From assembly GCA_031426185.1 (NCBI GenBank), contig JANPKV010000122.1, positions 1 to 6,759 on the forward strand: 6,759 nt of DNA, read 5' to 3'. This DNA is from JAJNPS01 sp031426185 (GTDB lineage Bacteria; Pseudomonadota; Alphaproteobacteria; Rhodobacterales; Rhodobacteraceae). Position 1 is the stretch's first letter. Each line of letters opens with the position of its first letter. Positions 1-5,808 of this stretch are shown piece after piece. Made by a program: the position numbers and the translations under genes. The notes beneath the pieces were generated by a model, which saw only the letters and a list, made by a program, of their open reading frames with translations, was not told the origin of the DNA and made no database searches.

Positions 1-1
1 G

Positions 2-700
2 TCGATCGAGATCGACCTGGAATCGCCATTGAAATTCTGGGCCGGGCAATATGTCGACATCACCGTCAGGACCAAAGCGGGGGAGACGATTACACGCTCG
101 TTCTCCATGGCAAATACGCCGGACCAAGGCCAGACCCTCAAGTTCATCATCAAGAAATACCCCGAAGGACGCTTCTCCGGCGAACTCGACAGCGGCGGCA
201 TCGAAGTCGGAGCCGAAGTCACCGTCACCGGACCCTACGGATCCTGCTTCCGACGGGAAAACCGAACCGGACCAATAGTGCTGGTTGCCGCAGGCTCGGG
301 CATGTCACCGATCTGGTCGATCCTGCATGACCACATCGCCAGCGGCGAAGATCGCCCGGTCTACTTCTTCTACGGCGCCCGGACCCGGGCCGACCTGTTC
401 TATCTCGACCGGATCGCCGCGATCACCGCGGCAAACCCTGCCATCACCTTCATCCCGGTGCTGTCGCATGCCCAGGACGACGACGAATGGACCGGGGCCG
501 AGGGCTTTGTGCACCAGGTCGTCGGAACCGAACTGAAGCGGCTGGGCATCGAGGGCGACGCGGACGCCTATGCCTGCGGTCCGCCGCCGATGATCGACGC
601 ACTGCAGCCGGTGCTGTTCCTGCAGGACTTCGACCCGGACCGGACCTTCTTTGACAAGTTCACCACCTCCACCGCCTCGGCGCCCGTGAAGGCGCACTGA
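2..700 (+). CDS. prmB: SDIMO reductase component (propane monooxygenase reductase, PrmB/MimB-like), 5' partial
   Basis: NADH-dependent flavoprotein that supplies electrons to the diiron hydroxylase in the cytoplasm. The reading frame is open from base 2, so the gene begins upstream; 232 residues remain. Visible parts, numbered from base 2: an FAD-binding barrel with the RSFSMAN motif (residues 32-38) and TGPYGSCF; an NAD-binding domain with the glycine-rich GSGMSP (about 98-103), FYGARTRADLFY and the YACGPPPM motif (about 190-197); and a C-terminal FDKFT typical of these reductases. Family members are about 340-350 residues with an N-terminal plant-type 2Fe-2S domain, which must lie before the window. 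A TTG at 29 is not the start, because homologous FAD-domain sequence continues in frame before it. The next gene is the hydroxylase beta subunit, giving the alpha-reductase-beta-coupling order of prm/mim/thm clusters. Phenol and toluene monooxygenase reductases share the fold, but the neighbours favour PrmB. Confidence 0.93.
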   Translation, partial: SIEIDLESPLKFWAGQYVDITVRTKAGETITRSFSMANTPDQGQTLKFIIKKYPEGRFSGELDSGGIEVGAEVTVTGPYGSCFRRENRTGPIVLVAAGSGMSPIWSILHDHIASGEDRPVYFFYGARTRADLFYLDRIAAITAANPAITFIPVLSHAQDDDEWTGAEGFVHQVVGTELKRLGIEGDADAYACGPPPMIDALQPVLFLQDFDPDRTFFDKFTTSTASAPVKAH

Positions 701-725
701 CAACAGAGGCCCAAGCCTCACAAAC

Positions 726-732
726 AGGGAGA
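726..732 (+). promoter_or_regulatory. Ribosome binding site for prmC
   Basis: AGGGAGA lies 5 bases before the ATG at 738 in the 37-base gap after the reductase stop. It supports this ATG as the start. A weak 5-bp stem (GAGGC/GCCTC, 706-719, loop CCAA) sits just upstream and is probably incidental. Confidence 0.7.
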
Positions 733-737
733 AAGAC

Positions 738-1796
738 ATGGTTGCCACATCAAGCTCGGTCGGATCGGGGGCGGCAGGTGCCGCGCGGTTTGTCGACAGC
801 GAAAGCCGCCGCTACCGCTATTTCGAACCCCGCGGCAAGCGGGCCACCCATTACGAGGACGTCACCGTGGACGTCCAGCCCGACCCGGAGCGCTATCTGA
901 TCCAGGATTGGATCATCGCCTTCCCCAATGGCCGCGGCGCCTATGAGAAAGACAGCACCAAGGCCAAGAGCAGCAACTGGCACGCTTTCCGCGCCCCCGA
1001 CCAGGAATGGGAGCGGACCCATTACCAGCGCCAGTCGCGCATCGAGGTGATGGTTCAGTCGGTCATCAGCAACGGCCGCAAGTCCGGCGCGCAGCATGCC
1101 TTCGACGCGGCCTGGGGCAAGGTCCTGCAAAAGCATCTGGGCGCATGGAAGCATGCCGAATTCGGCCTTGGCACCAGCCTGATGCAGGCGCAGCGCTACG
1201 GCTATACCCAGATGATCAACAACGCCACGCTGACCAATTCGTCCTACAAGCTGCGGCTGTCGCAGGACATCACGCTGTACCTGGCCGAGATCGGCATGGA
1301 TATCGCGGGCTGGGATGACGAGGCGGGCAAGAAAGCCTGGCTGGAAGACCCGATCTGGCAGGGCGCCCGCGAGGCGATCGAGACGATCATGGGCTGCACC
1401 GACTATCTGGAGCAGTATTTCGCCACCAATCTGGTGTTTGAGCCGCTGGTGGGCGAGTTGTTCCGCTCGGGCTTCCTGATGCAGGCCGGCGCGCCCAACA
1501 ACGACTTCATGACCCCCTCGGTCATCGCGGCCGCCGAAGGCGACTATGAACGCAACCTCGCGAACACGATCGACCTGATCTACCTCCTGGTGAACGACGA
1601 AAAGTTCGGCGCGCAGAACCGCACGCTGTTCCAGTCCTGGGTCAAGAAGCATGCGGCCCTGGCCGAAAAGGCCGCCCGCAACATGCAGCCGATCTGGAGC
1701 CAGGCCCACGCCAAGCCGGTCAGTTTCGACGAGGCGCGCGCCGTGTCCGAGGAACGGTTTGCGAAGATCCTTGGCGAACTCAACCTCTCACGCTGA
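738..1796 (+). CDS. prmC: SDIMO hydroxylase small (beta) subunit, PrmC/MimC-like
   Basis: Beta subunit of the diiron monooxygenase hydroxylase; with the alpha subunit it forms the cytoplasmic (alpha-beta)2 or (alpha-beta-gamma)2 core. The 352-residue length is normal for the propane-monooxygenase type. The protein is mostly helical and ferritin-like, and the family-typical segment NLVFEPLVGELF is at residues 231-242, followed by the R-G-FLMQAGAPNNDFMTPSVIAAAEGD region. Other recognisable stretches are SRRYRYFEPRGKRATHYEDVT near the N-terminus and the WERTHYQRQ segment. Beta subunits do not carry the two ExxH diiron motifs; those are in alpha, which is outside this window. The start at 738 is backed by a good Shine-Dalgarno sequence. 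The next gene starts only 11 bases after the stop, so translation is likely coupled. The family assignment is firm. Substrate class (propane, acetone, phenol, cyclic ether) cannot be read from the beta subunit. Confidence 0.94.
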   Translation: MVATSSSVGSGAAGAARFVDSESRRYRYFEPRGKRATHYEDVTVDVQPDPERYLIQDWIIAFPNGRGAYEKDSTKAKSSNWHAFRAPDQEWERTHYQRQSRIEVMVQSVISNGRKSGAQHAFDAAWGKVLQKHLGAWKHAEFGLGTSLMQAQRYGYTQMINNATLTNSSYKLRLSQDITLYLAEIGMDIAGWDDEAGKKAWLEDPIWQGAREAIETIMGCTDYLEQYFATNLVFEPLVGELFRSGFLMQAGAPNNDFMTPSVIAAAEGDYERNLANTIDLIYLLVNDEKFGAQNRTLFQSWVKKHAALAEKAARNMQPIWSQAHAKPVSFDEARAVSEERFAKILGELNLSR

Positions 1797-1800
1797 AAGG
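1795..1800 (+). promoter_or_regulatory. Ribosome binding site for prmD overlapping the prmC stop
   Basis: GAAAGG overlaps the last two bases of the prmC TGA stop (1794-1796) and is 7 bases before the prmD ATG at 1808. The arrangement suggests that ribosomes ending prmC re-initiate on prmD, which would help match subunit and coupling-protein amounts. Confidence 0.6.
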
Positions 1801-1807
1801 CAACATC

Positions 1808-2176
1808 ATGTCGAATATCGCTCGCGACAACAGCCACGACAACATCTTCAAGGCGATGAAGGACATCACCTTCGAGAAAACCGTTTCGCATCAGTGTGGT
1901 GTGACGATGTCGGATTCGGTCGAGGCCCGCGCCATCGCCGAATTCATGGACCAGCAGCCGGGGGTCACCGTGACCTACAACCCCGCGCTGATCCGCATCG
2001 ACGGTTCGGGTAAGATGATCTTCAAGATGGACGAGATCAGCGAATACCTGGGCCGCGAAATGACGGCCGAACTCTTTGAGGTGAACTCATCGACGCATTA
2101 CGGCCGCATGGTCCGCGCCGACGACAACACCGTGATCCTCTACGGCGACATGAACGAGATGCTTGAATTCATCTAG
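1808..2176 (+). CDS. prmD: SDIMO coupling/regulatory protein, PrmD/MimD-like (MmoB/DmpM family)
   Basis: Small cofactor-free effector protein that docks on the hydroxylase, tunes access to the diiron site and couples electron transfer to substrate oxidation. At 122 residues it has the family's usual size. The family pattern is visible: the CGVTMSDSVEARAIAEFM segment (about residues 36-53), PGVTVTYNPALIRIDGSGKM (about 56-75), then a helix with DEISEYLGREMTAELFE and a C-terminal strand region NTVILYGDMNEMLEFI. It has one cysteine and no metal-binding motif, as expected. It follows the beta subunit by 11 bases, with its ribosome binding site overlapping the preceding stop. It closes the catalytic block prmABCD; the following genes are not enzyme subunits. 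Confidence 0.93.
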   Translation: MSNIARDNSHDNIFKAMKDITFEKTVSHQCGVTMSDSVEARAIAEFMDQQPGVTVTYNPALIRIDGSGKMIFKMDEISEYLGREMTAELFEVNSSTHYGRMVRADDNTVILYGDMNEMLEFI

Positions 2177-2182
2177 CGCAAC

Positions 2183-2210
2183 GGACGCGGGGGCCATCCC
2201 CCCCGCGTCC
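2183..2210 (+). repeat. Perfect 11-bp GC-rich inverted repeat (hairpin) between prmD and the accessory genes
   Basis: GGACGCGGGGG (2183-2193) pairs exactly with CCCCCGCGTCC (2200-2210) around the six-base loop CCATCC. It starts 7 bases after the prmD stop. No T-run follows (CCCAAATTCCC), so it does not look like a standard rho-independent terminator. Possible roles are protection of the upstream prmABCD message from 3' exonucleases, or partial attenuation so that the maturation genes are made at lower level. The structure is seen directly; the role is inferred. Confidence 0.75.
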
Positions 2211-2237
2211 CCCAAATTCCCAGCCACCGCGATGCCT

Positions 2238-2243
2238 GAAAGG
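2238..2243 (+). promoter_or_regulatory. Ribosome binding site for the amidohydrolase gene
   Basis: GAAAGG lies 8 bases before the ATG at 2252. It sits in the 11-base string CTGAAAGGCAA (2236-2246), which also occurs before prmD at 1793-1803. An ATG at 2232 is in another frame and is upstream of the Shine-Dalgarno, so it is not the start. Confidence 0.6.
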
Positions 2244-2251
2244 CAATTCCC

Positions 2252-3277
2252 ATGTACATCACCCCTGAAGGCAAGGAGATCTTCGTGGTCGACGGCCATA
2301 CCCATTTCTGGGATGGCAGCCCCGAAAATCAAGCCAACATCCACGGCAAGCAGTTCATCGACTGCTTTTACGCCTACCACTCCAACCTGTCCCCCAAGGA
2401 ACAGCTCTGGGAGAAGTCGAAGTTCGAGAAGTATTCGGCCGACCAGCTTTACAACGACCTCTTCATCGAGGGGCCGGATGACATCGCCATCCTGAACTCG
2501 ACCTATCTCAAGGATTTCTACAAGGCCGGCTTCAACACCATCGAGCGCAATCACTCGGTGGCCAAGAAGTATCCCAACCGCTTCATCGTGAACGGATCTT
2601 TCGACCCGCGTGATGGCGAGAAGGCGCTCGAATACATCCACTGGATGAAGGAAACCTACAACATCCAGGGCGTGAAGATGTACACGGCCGAATGGAACGG
2701 GTCCTCCAAGGGCTGGAAGCTGAACGATCCGGATGCCTACAAGTGCTTTGAGCTGTGCGACAAGCTGGGCATCAAGAACATCCACGTTCACAAGGGCCCG
2801 ACGATCATCCCGCTGAACAAGGACGCGTTCGACGTCCATGACGTCGACTATGCGGCGACCGATTTCCAGAACCTGAACTGGATCATCGAACACGCCGGCC
2901 TGCCGCGTCTGGACGACTTCTGCTGGATCGCCACGCAGGAAACCAACGTCTATGCGGGCCTTGCCGTGGCGCTGCCGTTCATCCACACCCGGCCGCGCTA
3001 TTTCGCCGAAGTGATCGCGGAACTGCTGTTCTGGATCGGGCCCGACAAGATCCTGTTCGGGTCGGATTATGCGATCTGGACGCCGAAATGGCTGGTCGAG
3101 AAGTTCTGGGCTTGCCAGCTTCCGGCCGACATCTCGGCCGAACGGGTCGGCATCCAGCTGACGGACGAGATCAAGGAAAAGATCCTCGGCCTGAACGCGG
3201 CCCGCCTTTACAACATCGATATCGCGGCCCGCAAGGCAGAGTTTGCCAAGCAGCCCGTGCTGATCGCGGCGGAGTAA
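2252..3277 (+). CDS. Amidohydrolase-fold metalloenzyme of the propane monooxygenase cluster (amidohydrolase_2 type)
   Basis: TIM-barrel metal-dependent hydrolase of 341 residues, a normal length for the amidohydrolase_2 (ACMSD-like) group. The metal-site pattern looks complete: HxH at H16/H18 in VVDGHTHFWDG, K142 in GVKMYTAEW, H178/H180 in NIHVHKGPT, H214 in WIIEHAG, and D272 in LFGSDY. Family members bind one divalent metal and catalyse hydrolysis or decarboxylation. No signal peptide or membrane segment is seen, so it is cytoplasmic. A gene of this type regularly accompanies prm/mim clusters, yet alkane oxidation to alcohol needs no hydrolysis. A role in hydroxylase maturation or in a later catabolic step is therefore possible; neither is shown here. 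The next gene starts 5 bases after its stop. Family call is strong, function uncertain. Confidence 0.88.
   Translation: MYITPEGKEIFVVDGHTHFWDGSPENQANIHGKQFIDCFYAYHSNLSPKEQLWEKSKFEKYSADQLYNDLFIEGPDDIAILNSTYLKDFYKAGFNTIERNHSVAKKYPNRFIVNGSFDPRDGEKALEYIHWMKETYNIQGVKMYTAEWNGSSKGWKLNDPDAYKCFELCDKLGIKNIHVHKGPTIIPLNKDAFDVHDVDYAATDFQNLNWIIEHAGLPRLDDFCWIATQETNVYAGLAVALPFIHTRPRYFAEVIAELLFWIGPDKILFGSDYAIWTPKWLVEKFWACQLPADISAERVGIQLTDEIKEKILGLNAARLYNIDIAARKAEFAKQPVLIAAE
3271..3274 (+). promoter_or_regulatory. Ribosome binding site that decides the DUF59 gene start
   Basis: GGAG lies within the last codons of the amidohydrolase gene, 8 bases before the ATG at 3283. It supports this ATG over the in-frame ATG at 3088, which would overlap the amidohydrolase gene by 190 bases. 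Confidence 0.55.
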
Positions 3278-3282
3278 ACCCT

Positions 3283-4125
3283 ATGCCAGCCGCGCCACAT
3301 TTCCCCGCAGAGCTGCTTGCACGCCCCCCACTTGAGCAGGTCTGGGCGCGGCTGGATCTGGTGATGGACCCCGAACTCGACGAAGCCGTCACGGATCTCG
3401 GTTTCGTCGAGGCGGTGTCCATCACCCCGTCCTTGCACGACGATACCCCGCGCGAGGTGCAGGTCAGCTTTCGGCTGCCGACCTACTGGTGCTCGCCCAA
3501 CTTTGCCTTCCTCATGGCCGAGAGCATCAAGCGCGAGATTGAGGTCCTGCCTTGGGTCGCGCAGGCCGTCGTCACCCTGCACGACCACATGGCGGCGGAC
3601 GAAATGAACGCCGCAATCAATGCCGGACGCAGTTTCGGATCGGTGTTCGAAGACCTGCATCCTGGCGAAGACCTGTCCGCCTTGCGCGAAAAGTTTGACC
3701 GCAAGGCCTTTCAGCGGCGTCAGGAAGTGGTGATCAAGGCCTTGCAGGCGATGACCTATTCACCGGAATGGCTGGTCGACATGACGCTGGCCGAACTGGA
3801 GGCGGTCACCTTTGCCGACCCCGAAGACGCCCGCCAGACCGGGCGCTATCTGGCGATCCTCAAGGCCAAGGGATTGGCTGGGCAGCCGTCGGACCGCGCC
3901 TTGCCGGACTATGACGGCGTGCCACTGACCGCAGAGAGCTTTCGCACCCACATGGAGCTTTTGCGGTCCGTGCGCATCAACATGGAATTCTCGGGCTCGC
4001 TGTGCCGGGGATTGAAAGCCACCCGCTACAAGCAGGCAGATCTGTCAGGGGACGTGCCGGTTCTGGTGGATTTCGTGCCAGCCGACCTGCCCGACGGGGC
4101 CAATTCGACAAGAACGTTTCAATAG
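3283..4125 (+). CDS. DUF59/MIP18-type metal-sulfur cluster assembly protein with long C-terminal extension
   Basis: Predicted cytoplasmic metal-cofactor assembly factor of 280 residues. Residues about 17-100 form a DUF59 (MIP18/PaaD/SufT-like) domain: DPELDEAVTDLGFV at 29-42, a strand EVQVSFRLPTYWCSP with the key cysteine C70, and the helix FAFLMAESIKREIEVLPWV. Simple DUF59 proteins are about 100-180 residues; here about 170 more residues follow, largely helical and charged, with a second conserved-looking cysteine C241 in GSLCRGLKATRYK. Members of the family help build or transfer Fe-S clusters. In this operon the likely clients are the reductase 2Fe-2S domain or the diiron hydroxylase; this is inferred from position only. 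The start at 3283 is chosen because upstream in-frame sequence lies inside the amidohydrolase gene. The gene uses TTG and TTT codons more than its neighbours do, which may mean lower expression. Confidence 0.85.
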   Translation: MPAAPHFPAELLARPPLEQVWARLDLVMDPELDEAVTDLGFVEAVSITPSLHDDTPREVQVSFRLPTYWCSPNFAFLMAESIKREIEVLPWVAQAVVTLHDHMAADEMNAAINAGRSFGSVFEDLHPGEDLSALREKFDRKAFQRRQEVVIKALQAMTYSPEWLVDMTLAELEAVTFADPEDARQTGRYLAILKAKGLAGQPSDRALPDYDGVPLTAESFRTHMELLRSVRINMEFSGSLCRGLKATRYKQADLSGDVPVLVDFVPADLPDGANSTRTFQ

Positions 4126-4138
4126 CCGTCCAAGACGC

Positions 4139-4144
4139 AGGAGG
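4139..4144 (+). promoter_or_regulatory. Strong ribosome binding site for the chaperonin gene
   Basis: AGGAGG, a full match to the anti-Shine-Dalgarno core, sits 5 bases before the ATG at 4150 in a 24-base gap. It is the best ribosome binding site in the window and suggests the chaperonin is made in quantity. Confidence 0.75.
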
Positions 4145-4149
4145 ACACG

Positions 4150-5781
4150 ATGCCGAAACTCATGATCCACGGAAATGATGCCCGTCGCGCCCTGGCCCAT
4201 GGCGTCCAAAGGCTGAGCGCCGCAGTTGAATCGACCCTTGGCCCGATGGGCATGAATGCGATGATCGACCGCCCCATGGGCACGCCATTGATCAGCCGCG
4301 ACGGTGTCTCCATCGCATCGGAGATCGAGCTTTTCGACCGGTTCGAGAACATGGGTGCGCAAGTGGTGCGCGAGGTTTCGATGCAGACCAACGACGTGGC
4401 GGGCGACGGGACCACCACCTCGATCGTGCTTGCCAACGGGATGATCCAGCAAGGCGTCGCGCTGATCGACAAGGGCGCCAAGCCGGTAGAGCTGTGCCGT
4501 GGGATCGCCCTTGCGGTCGAGACCACCACCTCGGCGCTGCGCTCGGCCGCAAAGCCTGCCACCGATGATGCGATGCTGTCGGCCGTGGCCCGGATCAGCG
4601 CGTCGGATGCAGACCTGGGGTCGCTGGTGGCCGAAGCCTTCCGCCGCGTCGGCGCGCAAGGGGTCATCACCACCGACTATGGCACCGGAAATGTCTCCAC
4701 CCTGGATGTGGTCGACGGCATGGCCTTTGACCGGGGTTACATCTCGCACCATATGGTCACCGATCTGGACGCCATGCGGGCCGTGGTCGAAAATCCCTAC
4801 ATCGTCCTCACCGATATCAAGATGAAGACCGCCAGCCAGTTGGACGCGGCCAAGAAGATCGCCGCCGCCGACAAGCGCCCGCTGGTGATCCTGTCCGAGG
4901 AAACCTCGCCCGAGGTCTTGATGACTCTTCTTGGCAAGGAAGGTCCCGGCAAGTTCCTGGTCGTCCACCCGCCCGAGTTCGGCCACTGGCGCCGCAACAT
5001 GATGGAGGATCTGGCGATCCTGACCGGCGGCAAGGTCCTGTCGCGTGATCTGGGCGACAGCCTTGAGGCGATCACCCGCGACGACATGGGCGGGGCCGAC
5101 CGGATCGAATCCACCCAGTCCGACACCAGGATCATCCGCGGTCACGGCGATGCCCAGGCCGTCGCCGCCCGCCGGGCGCAGGTGCAGCGGCTTTATGACA
5201 TGGCACCGCCGAACATCGACAAGGACAAGCTGCAGGAACGGCTGGCCAAGCTTTGCGGCGGCACCGCGACGATCCTTGCGGGCGGCGTGACCCCGGTCGA
5301 ACAGAAGCGCACCATCCAGCTGATCGAGGATTCGCTCAACGCCGTGCGTGCGGCCGCCGAAGAGGGCGTCCTTGTCGGCGGCGGCGTGGCCCTTGCCCGG
5401 GTCGCTCCGGCGCTGGCGACGCTTTCCAAAACGGTTACGGGCGACATCCGCAAGGGGGTGGAACTGGTCCAGTCGGTCCTGACGCTGCCCCTGGCGCGGA
5501 TCGCCTTCAACGCCGGGGCCGAACCGAATGACGTGGTCAGCAAGGTCAGCGCCATGACCGGCAACCAGGGCTACAACGCCGCCACCGGCCGGTTCGAGGA
5601 CCTGATGGTCGCTGGCGTGGTCGATCCGGTCCGCGTGACCTGTGCGGCCCTGATGAATGCGGGGTCCGTGGCGACCCTGATCCTGACGACCGAAACCCTG
5701 ATTGCCGATCTCAAGGAAGACGAGGACCCGACAGCAGGCGGAGCGCTGGGCGGCGGTGCGGAAAAGCTTGGCCGGAAATGA
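4150..5781 (+). CDS. Divergent GroEL-like chaperonin dedicated to the monooxygenase (MimG/PrmG-like)
   Basis: Group I chaperonin of 543 residues, close to the 548 of E. coli GroEL. ATPase residues are kept: TLGP (29-32), D51 in RDGVS (GroEL D52), D86 in GDGTTT (GroEL D87), D394 in LIEDSL (GroEL D398), and GGG at 410-412. The middle (apical) domain has drifted: the GroEL SPYF motif, which carries substrate-binding Y203/F204, reads SHHM (199-202), and PGFGDRRK reads PEFGHWRRN. The tail is glycine-rich (GGALGGGAEKLGRK) but lacks GGM repeats. No groES is next to it. In mycobacterial mim clusters such a chaperonin is needed to fold the hydroxylase alpha subunit in a foreign host, and a GroEL-like PrmG occurs in Methylocella propane monooxygenase. 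The same job is inferred here: folding the SDIMO hydroxylase. It is very unlikely to be the housekeeping GroEL, given the missing groES, divergent apical domain and operon context. Confidence 0.93.
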   Translation: MPKLMIHGNDARRALAHGVQRLSAAVESTLGPMGMNAMIDRPMGTPLISRDGVSIASEIELFDRFENMGAQVVREVSMQTNDVAGDGTTTSIVLANGMIQQGVALIDKGAKPVELCRGIALAVETTTSALRSAAKPATDDAMLSAVARISASDADLGSLVAEAFRRVGAQGVITTDYGTGNVSTLDVVDGMAFDRGYISHHMVTDLDAMRAVVENPYIVLTDIKMKTASQLDAAKKIAAADKRPLVILSEETSPEVLMTLLGKEGPGKFLVVHPPEFGHWRRNMMEDLAILTGGKVLSRDLGDSLEAITRDDMGGADRIESTQSDTRIIRGHGDAQAVAARRAQVQRLYDMAPPNIDKDKLQERLAKLCGGTATILAGGVTPVEQKRTIQLIEDSLNAVRAAAEEGVLVGGGVALARVAPALATLSKTVTGDIRKGVELVQSVLTLPLARIAFNAGAEPNDVVSKVSAMTGNQGYNAATGRFEDLMVAGVVDPVRVTCAALMNAGSVATLILTTETLIADLKEDEDPTAGGALGGGAEKLGRK

Positions 5782-5793
5782 TTACTCACGAAC

Positions 5794-5800
5794 AGAAAGG
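5794..5800 (+). promoter_or_regulatory. Ribosome binding site for the alcohol dehydrogenase gene
   Basis: AGAAAGG is 8 bases before the ATG at 5809, in the 27-base gap after the chaperonin stop. It supports that start; no terminator is visible in the gap. Confidence 0.6.
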
Positions 5801-5808
5801 GCGCTGAC

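Noticed and set aside
29..31. TTG as the start of the reductase gene
   Set aside because: In-frame FAD-domain sequence (SIEIDLESPLKFWAGQY) continues before it to the window edge, and the N-terminal 2Fe-2S domain is expected upstream.
706..719. Small stem GAGGC/GCCTC in the prmB-prmC gap as a terminator
   Set aside because: Only 5 bp with no T-run, inside an operon; likely chance in GC-rich sequence.
750..1709. Long open frame (319 residues) on the - strand opposite prmC
   Set aside because: High-GC shadow of a confident gene: no ribosome binding site, composition rich in H, V, G, L and R with no domain pattern, whereas the + strand protein is a clear family member.
2087..2986. Long open frame (299 residues) on the - strand opposite prmD and the amidohydrolase
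   Set aside because: Spans two real genes and their intergenic hairpin; no recognisable motifs. A codon-bias shadow.
3088..3282. Possible earlier in-frame start (ATG at 3088) for the DUF59 gene
   Set aside because: It would overlap the amidohydrolase by 190 bases and add an arginine- and glycine-rich stretch typical of out-of-frame translation; the ATG at 3283 has its own Shine-Dalgarno.
4045..5145. Long open frame (366 residues) on the - strand opposite the chaperonin
   Set aside because: Antisense to a conserved chaperonin reading frame; low-complexity H/G/D/R-rich sequence without family features.
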